A stretch of DNA of 64,000 bases from Acuticoccus sediminis. GTDB taxonomy: Bacteria; Pseudomonadota; Alphaproteobacteria; Rhizobiales; Amorphaceae. The notes beneath the pieces are model-generated. The model had not been told where the DNA came from, did not search any database, and saw only the letters and a list, made by a program, of their open reading frames with translations. Both the position numbers and the translations under genes were made by a program. Below are positions 44,939 through 55,559 of the stretch, one piece after another. Location of the stretch: assembly GCF_003258595.1 (NCBI RefSeq), contig NZ_QHHQ01000010.1, positions 122,111 through 186,110 on the forward strand. Reading direction: 5' to 3'. The number at the start of each line of letters is the position of its first letter. Positions within the stretch are counted from its first letter, which is position 1.

Positions 44939-46534
44939 TCAGCCCGCGAACCGCCGTCTCGACGCAACCCACGCGAGTAGTAGGGCGACGATCAGGAAGA
45001 ACGGCCCGTTACCCACACGCGAGTACAGCGTCGAGACACTTTCACTTAGCGAAATGTCACGAAAAGCCAACTGGTTTAGCAAAATTTCATTCATTACGCG
45101 TCCGTAGGGATCGATCAGGCCCGACAGGCCCGTATTCGCGACACGGACGGTGGGAAGCCCGGACTCGATCGCGCGCAGCCTGACAAGACGCAAGTGTTGG
45201 TACGGCCCCGGCGTGTCCCCGAACCAGGCATCATTTGTCAGGTTGACGATCCACTTCGGTCGATTACCACCCGACGGTTGCGCGAAAATCGCCTCGTAGC
45301 AAATAAGCGGACGAGCGTCGGGCAGACCCGGGACCTGCAAGATATCGCGGGGGTCCCCGGAGGCGAACTCGCTCGACCCTGCCGCGAGCGCATCCAGCCC
45401 CAGCCAGGACAACACGCCCGAAAAGGGCAAATACTCTCCGAACGGGACCAGGTGCGCCTTGTCGTACCGGTCGATACGTTCGCCGTCTTCGTTGATGACA
45501 AATATGCTATTGGTGGCGCGCTCGCCCGCGTCCGTGCGCTCCAGCTCCACCGCGCCGGTGATCAGCGTGCGGCCCGGCCCGAGCGCCCGCGCCAGGTCGT
45601 ATTGTTCCAGGCTGGGCGTGCGGTAGATGAACGGCAGCGCCGTCTCCGGCCATACCACGACCGGCGGACGGGTCCCGTCCTCGCCCGGCTCCGCGGTGAG
45701 GTCGAGCAGCCTTGTCCAAATGTCCGCCCGGCTCGACGCCCGCCACTTTTCGTTCTGCGGAATGGACGGTTGCACGATGCGTACTCGCGCGCCGTCGAGC
45801 GGTTGTGCCTCCTGGGTGAGGCGGTTCGCGCCATAGGCGGCAATGACGGCCGTCAGCGCGAGAACGGCGCCCGACACACGCCACTCCCGCGCGAGGAGGA
45901 GCGCCGGCAGGCAGCCCAGCAGCACCGCGAACGGCGCCAGCCCGGCGACCCCCACCAGCGCGGCAGGCTGGACCAGCGGCAGCCAGGACGAGATCTGCGC
46001 CGCCGGGATGTTCCACGGAAAGCCGGTGAAGGCGAAGCCGCGGAGCCACTCCGTCAGCGCCAGCGCGGCGCACAATGCAACCGTCCGGCGCGCGAACCCC
46101 CGGGGCGCGAAGCCGGCGAGCGCAACCGCGAGGGCATGGAACGGCGCGAGGAGGAGCGGCAGGCCGACGACGGCAAGCGGCAGCAGCGCGCCGAACTTCT
46201 CCGCGTCGACGAGGAAGGCCTCGCCGATCCACCAGAGGCCGGCGAGGTGGAAGCCGAACCCGAACGCCGCGCCGAGCGCCGCGCGGTGCCAGATGCGCCG
46301 CCGGGCGCACGCGTCCCCCGCCGCCGCGAGAAGGGCGAGCCCGGAGTAGGCGGCGAGCGCCGGGAGGATGTCGAACGGAGGGAGGGTCAGCGCCAGGACG
46401 GCGCCGCAGAGGACGGCGGCCACGACCCGCGCCGAGGCCCACCGAAAGAGACGCGGGACGGAGGTGCCAGCGCCCTCCTCCCGGGACGGCGCGGCGGGAC
46501 CGGGCCCGCGACGCGCCTTGTCGAGCGGCCGCAA
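44939..46534 (-). CDS. lnt: Apolipoprotein N-acyltransferase Lnt
   Basis: Inner-membrane enzyme that adds the third acyl chain to lipoproteins such as BamD. 531 residues: about six N-terminal membrane segments, a periplasmic nitrilase-like domain and a last membrane helix (FFLIVALLLAWVA). The catalytic triad is visible in VVWPETALPF (Glu), YDKAHLVPFGEYLP (Lys) and ICYEAIF (Cys). The apparent start is TTG 46534, three bases past the corC stop; I see no better in-frame ATG near the N-terminus. Confidence 0.96.
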   Translation of the reverse strand: MRPLDKARRGPGPAAPSREEGAGTSVPRLFRWASARVVAAVLCGAVLALTLPPFDILPALAAYSGLALLAAAGDACARRRIWHRAALGAAFGFGFHLAGLWWIGEAFLVDAEKFGALLPLAVVGLPLLLAPFHALAVALAGFAPRGFARRTVALCAALALTEWLRGFAFTGFPWNIPAAQISSWLPLVQPAALVGVAGLAPFAVLLGCLPALLLAREWRVSGAVLALTAVIAAYGANRLTQEAQPLDGARVRIVQPSIPQNEKWRASSRADIWTRLLDLTAEPGEDGTRPPVVVWPETALPFIYRTPSLEQYDLARALGPGRTLITGAVELERTDAGERATNSIFVINEDGERIDRYDKAHLVPFGEYLPFSGVLSWLGLDALAAGSSEFASGDPRDILQVPGLPDARPLICYEAIFAQPSGGNRPKWIVNLTNDAWFGDTPGPYQHLRLVRLRAIESGLPTVRVANTGLSGLIDPYGRVMNEILLNQLAFRDISLSESVSTLYSRVGNGPFFLIVALLLAWVASRRRFAG

Positions 46535-46536
46535 GA

Positions 46537-47523
46537 TCAGGCCGCGTCGTGCGAGCGCTCTTCCAGCGCTTCCTGGTGGATCGTGACCTTGACCCGCACG
46601 ATACGTCGCAGATCCGCTTCCAGCACCTCGAACTCCACGCCTGGCAGGTCATCGGACGTGACGATCTCGCCGCGCACAGGCACCCGGCCGAGAAGGGCGA
46701 ACACGACCCCGCCCAGGGTGTCGACGTCCTCGAACATGTCGTTCTCGGGGAAGGTGACGCCGGCCTCCTGCTGGAAGTCGTCGATGTCGACGCGCGCGTC
46801 GGCGATCCACGCCCCGTCGTCGGTACGCGTCAGCGTCGGCTCGTCGGGCCAGTCGTACTCGTCCTCGATGTCGCCGACGACAGTCTCGATCAGGTCCTCG
46901 AGCGAGACGAGGCCGTCCGTCCCGCCGTACTCGTCGACAACGAGGGCGAGCTGGGTGCGGTTGGCCTGCATGCGCACCATGAGGTCCATGGCCGGCATCG
47001 ACGGCGGCACGAAGAGGATCGGCCGGATGATGTTCATCTTCGACAGCGGTCGCGAGAGATCGACGCTGCCGAGGCGGATGGCATCCTCGTCCATCGCCTC
47101 CTGCGCGACGCGGATCATCACGTCCTTGGCGTGCACGAAGCCGACCGGGTCGTCGAGCGTCTCGCGATAGACCGGCAGACGGGAATGCCCCGCCTCGCGG
47201 AAGGTCTTCATGAGGTCGCCGAGGGTGATCGTCTCGGGCACGGAGTCGATGTCGGCGCGCGGGATCATCACGTCGAGGATCCGGACGTCGCGCAGCGACA
47301 GGATGTTGAGGAGCAAACGCCGTTCCTCGGCGTTGAACATCGCGTCCTCTCCGCCCCCCTCATCATTGAGGGCCTGGGCGAGATTCTCGCGGAGGCCTTC
47401 GTTTCCACGAAGGCCGAAAGCCGTCAGAATGCGGTCGAACCAGCGTTCTTCGGACTCGCGGTGGTGATTTGCGGCGACCAGACCGTTCGGTCCGGCCGCG
47501 CGGGGACTATCAGCGTCGGCCAT
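46537..47523 (-). CDS. CBS-domain transporter-associated protein CorC/TlyC family
   Basis: 328 residues from ATG 47523 (AAGGA upstream). A paired CBS domain (about 80-210, RDVRILDVMIPRADIDSV and LALVVDEYGGTDGLVSLED) is followed by the C-terminal CorC/HlyC domain (GDIEDEYDWPDEP, then DTLGGVVFALLGRVP). No membrane segment. Related proteins are linked to Mg/Co export or resistance. The ybeY-corC-lnt order is conserved in many proteobacteria. Confidence 0.93.
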   Translation of the reverse strand: MADADSPRAAGPNGLVAANHHRESEERWFDRILTAFGLRGNEGLRENLAQALNDEGGGEDAMFNAEERRLLLNILSLRDVRILDVMIPRADIDSVPETITLGDLMKTFREAGHSRLPVYRETLDDPVGFVHAKDVMIRVAQEAMDEDAIRLGSVDLSRPLSKMNIIRPILFVPPSMPAMDLMVRMQANRTQLALVVDEYGGTDGLVSLEDLIETVVGDIEDEYDWPDEPTLTRTDDGAWIADARVDIDDFQQEAGVTFPENDMFEDVDTLGGVVFALLGRVPVRGEIVTSDDLPGVEFEVLEADLRRIVRVKVTIHQEALEERSHDAA

Positions 47524-47551
47524 GGTCCTTTCGGCGCGAGAATGCGCCCCT

Positions 47552-48057
47552 TCAGCTCCCCTCATAGGGGTCGGCAATGCCGAGCCCTGCCAATAAACTT
47601 ACTTCCACGCGCTCCATCTCCTCACGCTCCTCGTCGGTCATGTGATCGAACCCGAGGAGATGCAGCACGCCATGCACCGTCAGATGGGTGGTGTGGTCCG
47701 TCATCGAAATCCCCCTCTCCTTCGATTCCGCATCACAACGGTCGAACGAGATGGCGATGCCACCCAAAAAGCACGGTTCTCCGATCGTCACCGCCTCCCC
47801 CGAGGGGAACGCGAGGACATTCGTCGGCGCGTTCTTCTCCCGAAAGCGGGTGTTGAGGTCCTGCAACGCCGCGTCGTCGGAGAAGAGGACATCACACGAA
47901 GCATTATAGGACGGCGCGCTGCCCGAAGCTGCGATGGCCGTCAGCACCATGTCGGTGATTGCGACGGGGTCCATCGACGACCAGCGGGTATCGTCCGTCC
48001 GTACACTGGCCTGAAACGAGGCGGGACCAGCGGTCACGTCCTCATCGAGCATTTCGC

Positions 48058-48061
<4 letters not shown>
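47552..48061 (-). CDS. ybeY: Endoribonuclease YbeY
   Basis: Metal-dependent endoribonuclease of 16S rRNA maturation and ribosome quality control. The zinc motif HGVLHLLGFDH (H-x3-H-x5-H, about residues 130-140) is complete, and LNTRFREKNAPTNVLAFPS is the family entry. 169 residues, GTG start at 48061 overlapping the phoH stop as GTGA. Confidence 0.96.
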
Positions 48062-49044
<983 letters not shown>

Positions 49045-49046
49045 CG

Positions 49047-50396
49047 TCAAGCCGCTGCACTCCGTTCGGAGACCACCTCGCCGAACAGCGAGTTGCCTTC
49101 GGCTGCGGTGATCGCGACCTCCACGATGTCGCCGATCGCCCCCGCCGACGCCGGGACGTGGACCGGCTGCAGGTAGGGCGAGCGGCCGACCAGCTGGTCG
49201 CTCCGGCGCCCGGCCTTTTCCAGCAGGACCGGCACCCGTCGGCCGACGCAGCCGGCGTTGAACGCCTTCTGCTGCGCCGTCAGCAGGGCCTGCAGGCGCT
49301 GCAGCCGCTCACTCGCGACCTCGGCCGGGACCTGGTCCTCGCGGCTGGCTGCCGGAGTGCCGGGTCGCGGCGAATACTTGAACGAGTAAGCGGACGCATA
49401 GTTCACTTCGCGCACCAGCGTCATAGTCGCCTCGAAATCCTCGTCGCTCTCACCAGGGAAGCCGACGATGAAGTCGCCCGACAGCGCGAGATCGGGCCGG
49501 GCCTCGCGGATGCGGGCAATCAGCTCGGAATAGCGCGCGGCGGTGTGCTTGCGGTTCATCGCCTTCAAGACTCGATCCGAACCGGCCTGAACCGGCAAGT
49601 GCAAGTATGGCATCAGCTTGGGCTGATCGCGATGCGCCAAAACCAGATCTTCACCCATATCGTTGGGGTGGCTGGTGGTGAAACGGATGCGCGCCAGACC
49701 CTCGATGCCCGCGAGGCGGTCGACGAGGCCGGCGAGCGTCACCGTCCCGCCCTTCCCGTCCGCCCCGTGGTAGGCGTTGACGTTCTGGCCGAGCAGCGTG
49801 ATCTCGCGCACGCCCCCGTCGACGAGCTGCAGCGCCTCGTCCATCACGTCCGCCATCGGCCGGGAGACCTCGGCGCCGCGGGTGTAGGGTACGACGCAGA
49901 AGGCGCAGAACTTGTCGCACCCTTCCTGCACCGTCAGGAACGACGTCACGCCGCGCGCGGTCACGCTGCGCCGGTTGGGGCGGGCGAGGTGCTCGAACTT
50001 GTCCTCGTCGAGGTCGGTCGCGACCGGCTTGGCCCCCTTCCCCGCCTCGGCGATGAGGTCGGGCAGGTGATGGTAGGCCTGCGGGCCGACGACGAAGTCG
50101 ACGCGCGGCTGGCGGCGGATGATCTCCTCCCCCTCGGCCTGCGCGACGCACCCCGCGACACCGATCATCGTCGGCTCGCCGGAGGCGCCCACCGCGCCCT
50201 TGAGGCGGCCGAGCTCGGAATAGACCTTCTCGGCGGCCTTCTCCCGGATATGGCACGTGTTGAGGAGGACGAGGTCGGCGCCCTCCGCCTCGTCGACGAC
50301 ACGAAAGCCCGCCGCGCGCAGCTGATCGGCCATGCGCGTGGCGTCGTAAACGTTCATCTGGCAGCCGTAGCTCTTGATGAAGGCGCGCTTTTCCAT
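49047..50396 (-). CDS. miaB: tRNA-2-methylthio-N6-dimethylallyladenosine synthase MiaB
   Basis: Radical-SAM enzyme that methylthiolates i6A37 in tRNA. Three cluster-binding Cys in the N-terminal UPF0004 domain are visible ([29 protein letters not shown]). The radical-SAM triad is [17 protein letters not shown] (about residues 150-166), followed by a TRAM domain at the C-terminus. 449 residues, normal length. Confidence 0.97.
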   Translation of the reverse strand: MEKRAFIKSYGCQMNVYDATRMADQLRAAGFRVVDEAEGADLVLLNTCHIREKAAEKVYSELGRLKGAVGASGEPTMIGVAGCVAQAEGEEIIRRQPRVDFVVGPQAYHHLPDLIAEAGKGAKPVATDLDEDKFEHLARPNRRSVTARGVTSFLTVQEGCDKFCAFCVVPYTRGAEVSRPMADVMDEALQLVDGGVREITLLGQNVNAYHGADGKGGTVTLAGLVDRLAGIEGLARIRFTTSHPNDMGEDLVLAHRDQPKLMPYLHLPVQAGSDRVLKAMNRKHTAARYSELIARIREARPDLALSGDFIVGFPGESDEDFEATMTLVREVNYASAYSFKYSPRPGTPAASREDQVPAEVASERLQRLQALLTAQQKAFNAGCVGRRVPVLLEKAGRRSDQLVGRSPYLQPVHVPASAGAIGDIVEVAITAAEGNSLFGEVVSERSAAA

Positions 50397-50403
50397 GCCA
50401 GTC

Positions 50404-51222
50404 CTAATGGGGCTCCAACACGGCGTCGCTCTCCTTGAGCCGTCCCGCCGTCGCTTCTCCGACCAGGCGCCGCACGGTCGCCTCGACGGTCCGGGTCATG
50501 GCCTTGCGTTCGGCGCCGCCATTGAAGGGCACCGCCTCGCCGAAGGCCACGTTGACGTCGATGACACCATGCCGCAGTACCCACCACAGGTGCGACGCCA
50601 TCTCCATGTCGCCGTACCACGCGACACGGGACTTATAAAACCGCCCGATCGGCATGCCGTCGAGGTGGGTGTAGTTGATGGCGAGCGGCTGCACCGTCGC
50701 CTGACCCTTGGCCGCCTCAATCGCCTTCGCCGCGCCGCCCACGAGCGACGACTTGAACGGCAGGACGTGCGTGCCGTTCGAGCTCGTCCCCTCCGCGAAG
50801 AGGACCATCACGTCGCCGCCGGCCATCCGCTCGGCAATCTCGCCCGCGACGGCGCCGGTCCTCGACCGCCGCTCCCGCTCGACGAAGACCGTGCGCTGCA
50901 GCTTGGCGAGGATGCCGAAGATCGGCCAGCCCGCCACCTCGGACTTGGCGATGTAGCTGAGCGGCATGATCGAACCGATCACCGTGATGTCGAGCCAGGA
51001 CACGTGGTTCGCGGTGATGAGGAGCGGGCGCGCCGGCGACGGGGTGCCGTGGACGTGGACACGGATGCCGAGGAGCCAGATCGCGGCGCGGTGCCACCAC
51101 CAGGGCAGCACCCGCAGCGCCCTGGTCCAGCCGAACGCCATGGCGACGAGCTGACAGGGGATCAGCACCAGCGATGTCACGATGAGGCCGAGGATCACGA
51201 AAACCGCGCGGATCAACGACAC
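50404..51222 (-). CDS. 1-acyl-sn-glycerol-3-phosphate acyltransferase PlsC family
   Basis: Phospholipid biosynthesis acyltransferase (lysophosphatidate acyltransferase). A membrane segment at residues 4-28 is followed by the HX4D motif [12 protein letters not shown] (about 73-84) and the [15 protein letters not shown] acceptor motif (about 160). 272 residues, GTG start at 51222 sharing one base with the rimI stop. Could also acylate ornithine or other lysolipids. Confidence 0.92.
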   Translation of the reverse strand: MSLIRAVFVILGLIVTSLVLIPCQLVAMAFGWTRALRVLPWWWHRAAIWLLGIRVHVHGTPSPARPLLITANHVSWLDITVIGSIMPLSYIAKSEVAGWPIFGILAKLQRTVFVERERRSRTGAVAGEIAERMAGGDVMVLFAEGTSSNGTHVLPFKSSLVGGAAKAIEAAKGQATVQPLAINYTHLDGMPIGRFYKSRVAWYGDMEMASHLWWVLRHGVIDVNVAFGEAVPFNGGAERKAMTRTVEATVRRLVGEATAGRLKESDAVLEPH

Positions 51223-51794
51223 TAGGCAGAGGCTCCTGTGGGCAGCCCATGAAACTCGGGCTGTTTGAACGTCAGTTTCATGGTGAGCGCCTTTTGCCGG
51301 GCGCCCCCGCTCTTGGAATAGTAGTCCGGCCGCTCGCCCACCGTCTTGAACCCGGCCCTGGTGTAGAGCGCGACGGCGGAGGTGTTGCTGGGGTCGACCT
51401 CCAGGAACACGTCCGCGACGCGCTCGGCATAGAGATGGCGCAGCGCGCGGTCGAGCAACAGGCGGCCGACGCCGGACCGGCGCTGCCGTGGCGCGACCGC
51501 CATGGTCAGGATTTCCGCCTCGTCCGCGGCGCGGCGCACGGTGATGAACCCGATCGGCCGGCGGCTCGACGTCGCGCTGACGCGGCGGGCGACGAAGGTG
51601 GTGACGCCCGGACCGTCGTTCAGCGCCGCCATCTCGTCTGCCGACCAGGGGGCGAGGAAGGATTCCGCGTGGATCTCCTCCAGTGTGTCGTAGTCGGACG
51701 GGCGCACGGTATCGACCGCGCGGGGGACCGAGAATAGCCCCATGATCACAGAGGGAGAGCCTTCAACCGCATCCTGAGAGTTGGCCACAACCAT
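51222..51794 (-). CDS. rimI: Ribosomal-protein-alanine N-acetyltransferase RimI
   Basis: GNAT acetyltransferase, in E. coli acting on the N-terminus of ribosomal protein S18. AEILTMAVAPRQRRSGVGRL is the acetyl-CoA motif and LEVDPSNTSAVALYTRAGFK the RimI signature. 190 residues from ATG 51794, which overlaps the tsaB stop as TGATG; an ATG at 51743 (173 residues) is the alternative. The tsaB-rimI pairing is widespread and supports the call. Confidence 0.92.
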   Translation of the reverse strand: MVVANSQDAVEGSPSVIMGLFSVPRAVDTVRPSDYDTLEEIHAESFLAPWSADEMAALNDGPGVTTFVARRVSATSSRRPIGFITVRRAADEAEILTMAVAPRQRRSGVGRLLLDRALRHLYAERVADVFLEVDPSNTSAVALYTRAGFKTVGERPDYYSKSGGARQKALTMKLTFKQPEFHGLPTGASA

Positions 51795-52420
51795 CACGCC
51801 CGCGCCAGAACTTTATGCGTCTGGGGCCGGGCGTCGACGGGCGCGAGATAGAGCGGTGTGGGCTCCCGGCCATCCGGGTCCCCGCCCGCCAGCGCGGCGA
51901 CCGCACGAAGGTCGATCCGCTCGATCACCTCGCCCTCGCCGAGCGCGGCCACGGCGTCCGCCGGACCGACCACGCCGGCGCCGACGTCCTTGGCGAGCTC
52001 CAGCGCCTCGTCGACGGCCATCCGCTTCATCTTGATCGGCCCCTCCACCGAGAGGAGCGCGAACACCGCGCCGTGCCGGGCGTCGATCGCCGCAAGGACC
52101 GAGCCGCCGGCCATGTGCGCCATGGCCTCGAGCGTGGTGACGCCCACCGCCGGGATCTGCCGCGCGAACGCGACACCCTTCGCGTAGGCGACGCCGACGC
52201 GAACGCCCGTAAAGGACCCCGGCCCGACGGTGACCGCTACGCGCGCGACGTCGTCGAAGCTGGCGCCCGCCTCGGCGAGAACGGCTGCGACATGGTCGAC
52301 GATCGCCTCGGCGTCACCCTGCGCGGGTGCGCCGGCGTAGGCGGCGACGTGTCCCGCCTCGTCGATGAGCGCGGCCTGGCAATGCGCCAGGGCTGTGTCG
52401 ATGGCGAGCGTGAAGGTCAC
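51794..52420 (-). CDS. tsaB: tRNA threonylcarbamoyladenosine biosynthesis protein TsaB
   Basis: Partner of TsaD and TsaE in making t6A37 of tRNA. ASKH-fold pseudo-enzyme of 208 residues: LAIDTALAHCQAALID at the N-terminus and VTVGPGSFTGVRVGVAYAKG at about 68-87. It starts four bases inside the nfu-like gene end. No anomalies. Confidence 0.95.
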   Translation of the reverse strand: MTFTLAIDTALAHCQAALIDEAGHVAAYAGAPAQGDAEAIVDHVAAVLAEAGASFDDVARVAVTVGPGSFTGVRVGVAYAKGVAFARQIPAVGVTTLEAMAHMAGGSVLAAIDARHGAVFALLSVEGPIKMKRMAVDEALELAKDVGAGVVGPADAVAALGEGEVIERIDLRAVAALAGGDPDGREPTPLYLAPVDARPQTHKVLARA

Positions 52421-52983
52421 GCGACGGGGCGAACCTCGCGGACCTCGGGGATGAAGTGCTTCAGCAGGTTCTGGATTCCCATCTGCAACGTCATCGTCGA
52501 CGACGGGCAGCCCGCGCAGGCCCCGCGCATCGCCAGCGAGACGACGCCGTCGCGGTAGGCGCGGAAGATGATGTCGCCGCCGTCGCCGGCAACCGCCGGG
52601 CGGACCCGCTCGTCGAGGATCTCCTTGATCATCGCCACGGTGGAGGCGTCCTCCTCGAGGAAGTCCTCCTCACCGTCGGCCGTCGCCTCGACCACGGCGC
52701 CGTCCTCGATCACCGGGTCGCCCGAGAGGTAGTGCTCCATGATCGCGCCGAGCACGGCCGGCTTGAGGTGCGGCCAGGGCGTCGCGTCCTTGGATACGGA
52801 AATGAAGTCGGACCCCAGGAAGACGCCGGTGACGCCCTCCACCGCGAACAGGCGGCGGGCGAGCGGCGAGGAGGCCGCATCCTCCGGCGCGGTGTAGTCG
52901 AGGACGCCGGCGTCCATGACCGGCTTGCCGGGCAGGAACTTCAGCGTCTCGGGGTTCGGTGTGGCTTCGGTCTGAATGAACAT
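52417..52983 (-). CDS. NifU-family Fe-S carrier (Nfu with N-terminal Nfu_N domain)
   Basis: Fe-S cluster carrier protein, 188 residues from ATG 52983. The N-terminal Nfu_N domain (MFIQTEATPNPETLKFLPGK) is followed by the NifU C-terminal domain (IKEILDERVRPAVAGDGGD), and the cluster-binding CAGC lies in MRGACAGCPSSTMTLQMG. Likely delivers clusters to enzymes such as MiaB, encoded in the same run. Confidence 0.94.
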   Translation of the reverse strand: MFIQTEATPNPETLKFLPGKPVMDAGVLDYTAPEDAASSPLARRLFAVEGVTGVFLGSDFISVSKDATPWPHLKPAVLGAIMEHYLSGDPVIEDGAVVEATADGEEDFLEEDASTVAMIKEILDERVRPAVAGDGGDIIFRAYRDGVVSLAMRGACAGCPSSTMTLQMGIQNLLKHFIPEVREVRPVA

Positions 52984-53107
52984 CGATCTCTCTCTCCCCA
53001 GGCGGTTCAAAGGCCGCCGCGAAGTCTCCCCGGAACATAGGCGTACCGCCGCCTCGCCACAACGCCGCTCGGCAACCGCCTGTATGCCGGAGCCTATAAC
53101 CCGTGTC

Positions 53108-53875
53108 TCATGCGGCGCCGCCAGCCTTGCCGCCCTGTACGGCGCGCCGCAGCACATTGATGTCCTGAAGGCCGGCCGCCGCGGGAATCTGCTCCACCAC
53201 CTCGAAGATGTCCGACCAGGTGTCGCGGATATAGTCCGGGGAGTGCGCCGTGTAGCCGTACGCGTCCTCGACGCCGTCGTGGTTGGCGATGTCGACGCCA
53301 TGGTCGGAGTAGATGATGCCGCGGGTGCGCAGATCCTCGTCCGAGACGCCGGTCCAGTAGGGCTGGCGGCGCTGCTCGCGCCGGTAACGCAGCGCCCGGT
53401 AACCCGAGGTCGTCACCACCGCGATGCCGCCTGGCCGCAGGATGCGGTGCAGCTCCGCGAGCCAGGGCCGCTGCCGCTCGTAGGGCAGATGGGTGAAGAC
53501 CGAGACGCTGTAGAGCGCGTGGAACACCCGCGGCCGGTAGTGCAGCGGCGGGTCGTTCGGCGTCTGCCGGAACCGCACGTCGCTTACCGCCCGCTTCAGG
53601 TAGCCGATGCACCAGCCGCTGACGTCGCAGGCGTCGCTCGGGTAGCCGTGCCGGTACCGCAGCGGCATCACCAGCCGGCCGATGCCGCAGCCGAACTCGA
53701 GGATCCGCTTCTGGCTCAGGTCCGGCCCGCAGTGCCGCGTCAGCGCGGCGTGGATCCCGGCCGAGATCTCGTTGCCGATCCGCACGAAGTTCTCGGCCGC
53801 GTTCGGGCCGGGCTGCATCATGTTGCCGAACGGGGGCAGGCCGTAATGGTCCTGCCACTCGACGTCTTCCGTCAT
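53108..53875 (-). CDS. Class I SAM-dependent methyltransferase
   Basis: 255 residues from ATG 53875. The SAM site is ILEFGCGIGRLVMPL (about residues 58-72), followed by the SVSVFTHLP and LHRILRPGGIAVVTTSG motifs of the methyltransferase type 11/25 group. Substrate unknown. It is a single gene between the EEP-family gene and nfu, with about 120 bp on the nfu side. Confidence 0.85.
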   Translation of the reverse strand: MTEDVEWQDHYGLPPFGNMMQPGPNAAENFVRIGNEISAGIHAALTRHCGPDLSQKRILEFGCGIGRLVMPLRYRHGYPSDACDVSGWCIGYLKRAVSDVRFRQTPNDPPLHYRPRVFHALYSVSVFTHLPYERQRPWLAELHRILRPGGIAVVTTSGYRALRYRREQRRQPYWTGVSDEDLRTRGIIYSDHGVDIANHDGVEDAYGYTAHSPDYIRDTWSDIFEVVEQIPAAAGLQDINVLRRAVQGGKAGGAA

Positions 53876-53921
53876 CGCCAACGCCCCCCGCCCCGTTTCG
53901 CCCTCGGTCCTAACGGAGCAC

Positions 53922-55022
53922 CTAAGGCAGGCGGACGTCCACCCAGACGAGGCGGTGGTCGGACGCGGCGTTGAGCCGCGCCAGCGGATCGTGAGGGCGC
54001 GGCCAGAAGACACCCGCCCCGATCACCTCGAGGGAGCGCGTGGGAAGGACGTAGTCGACGCGCATCCCGCCGCCGAAATCGGCCGTCCGGTCCCCCTCGC
54101 TCCCCCGCGGCACAACGTCCTTGAGGCGCGGGTGGCGCAGCAGCGGCGACATGGCGCCGGGCCGGCTGTCACCGCGCCGCGGGTCGGCGTTGAGGTCGCC
54201 CATCACCACCGCATGACCCCCGCCCGCCCCGACGTCCACGGTGCCGCCCGCGGGTCCGGCGACGCCGGCGTCGTCCACCGCCCAGTCCGCCCCGTCGAGG
54301 ATCGCTGCCAGCAGGCGGATCTCGTCGGCGTTGCGCCGCCCGTTCCAGTCCCGCGCGTCGTCGAACACCGGCGGGGTCGGGTGCGCCGCCAGCACCGTGA
54401 TCGTCGCGCCGCCGACCGCGATCGGCGCCGCGAGGTGCGTCTTGGAGGACAGCGGCTGCACCGCCATCGCCGCGGTGGAATAGTAGTCCGCCGGAATCAG
54501 GCTCTCCGGCACATCGCGCCACAGGAGCCTCGCGAAGGTCCGCACCTCGCCGACGGGATGCACCGACAGGAGCGCGAAGGCGTACTGGCCCGGGTGGTGT
54601 CCGAACCCCAACGCGTCGTTCGGCCCCCCGGCCCGCCCGTCCCCGTCGAGGTCCACGCCGGACGGCACGCCCGTATTGCTCGGCGGAAAGACGGCGTAGG
54701 GGTAGCGGATCGGCTCAGCCCCGCCCTCGCCGACCTCGAGGAGCGCGCGGAACAGCGCCAGCGAGCGCTCCCCGGCGTCGCGGTCGAGCTCCTGCAGGAG
54801 GAGGACGTCCGGCCGCACCCGCTGGACGACTTCGGCGACGAGGCGCGCCTGTCCGTCCCCCGCTTCGAGCCGGGCGACCAGCCCTCCGGGCTCGTCGTCG
54901 GTCAGCGCGGCATTGAAGGTGGCAAATCGGACCGCACCGTCAGCCTTCGGCGCCGGAAGGCCCGCAGGTTGGGCCGCCGCCGGGACCGCCGTCACCCAAA
55001 GGGCCAGCAGGAACCGCCACAT
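53922..55022 (-). CDS. Exported endonuclease/exonuclease/phosphatase-family protein
   Basis: Signal peptide (MWRFLLALWVTAVPAAAQPAG) then an EEP fold: RFATFNAAL at the start, LLLQELDRD with the metal-binding Glu, VMGDLNADPRRGDS, and the terminal AASDHRLVWVDVRL with the catalytic His. 366 residues from ATG 55022. GTG 55052 overlaps the DUF2794 stop by GTGA and could be the true start with ten extra residues, but they make a poor signal-peptide N-region. Likely a periplasmic phosphodiesterase or nuclease; substrate unknown. Confidence 0.85.
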   Translation of the reverse strand: MWRFLLALWVTAVPAAAQPAGLPAPKADGAVRFATFNAALTDDEPGGLVARLEAGDGQARLVAEVVQRVRPDVLLLQELDRDAGERSLALFRALLEVGEGGAEPIRYPYAVFPPSNTGVPSGVDLDGDGRAGGPNDALGFGHHPGQYAFALLSVHPVGEVRTFARLLWRDVPESLIPADYYSTAAMAVQPLSSKTHLAAPIAVGGATITVLAAHPTPPVFDDARDWNGRRNADEIRLLAAILDGADWAVDDAGVAGPAGGTVDVGAGGGHAVVMGDLNADPRRGDSRPGAMSPLLRHPRLKDVVPRGSEGDRTADFGGGMRVDYVLPTRSLEVIGAGVFWPRPHDPLARLNAASDHRLVWVDVRLP

Positions 55023-55048
55023 GACCGGCGCGCGATCGCGGTCACCCG

Positions 55049-55432
55049 TCACTCCCCGACGACGGAGAGGCGCCTGCGGTCGAACACCTTGAGGACGGAA
55101 TCGAGGTCATGACCGCGCTTCAGGATCAGCCCGTGTCCCGAGACCACGGCCCACATGCCCTGCCGCTTGGACAGCTTCGGGGTTTTCGTCACGCGGTACA
55201 TGGGGACCTCGCCCATGCGGCGGAAAATCGAAAAGACGGCCTGCTCCCTGCCGAAGTCCATCGCATAATCGCGCCACTCACCCGCAGCGACCATGCGTCC
55301 GTAGACCCTGAGGATCTGCGACAGCTCGGTCCTGTGGAACGCCACCATCGGCGGCACCGGGCTCCGCGCCGGCGACTGCGCCGGCAATTGGGGCCGAAGC
55401 TCCACGATCCGACTGTCCTCTCCGTCCGCCAT
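55049..55432 (-). CDS. DUF2794 family protein
   Basis: 127-residue protein of an alphaproteobacterial family of unknown function. I choose ATG 55432, with GGAGG six bases upstream; ATG 55459 is possible. The conserved core runs from VAFHRTELSQILRVYGRMV through EWRDYAMDFGREQAVFSIFR, RVTKTPKLSKRQGMWAVVSG and LILKRGHDLDSVLKVFDRR. Divergently transcribed from htpG across 127 bp. Confidence 0.9.
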   Translation of the reverse strand: MADGEDSRIVELRPQLPAQSPARSPVPPMVAFHRTELSQILRVYGRMVAAGEWRDYAMDFGREQAVFSIFRRMGEVPMYRVTKTPKLSKRQGMWAVVSGHGLILKRGHDLDSVLKVFDRRRLSVVGE

Positions 55433-55495
55433 CGGCTGCCTCCACGAACAGTTAGCCATCAAACCCTGCCGCCGATGGCGTCGAGGCGCAATCCT

Positions 55496-55524
55496 CTTGA
55501 TTGCACACCGCCGTGGGCGCATGT
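55496..55524 (+). promoter_or_regulatory. Possible RpoH-type promoter of htpG
   Basis: CTTGAT at 55496-55501 with GCATGT at 55519-55524 roughly fits the alphaproteobacterial heat-shock promoter pattern (CTTGAA, about 17 nt, CCATNT). htpG is a common RpoH target. Two or three mismatches make this tentative. Confidence 0.3.
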
Positions 55525-55559
55525 GTCCAACCTGTGCGAACAATTCAACGTAGAAAACG

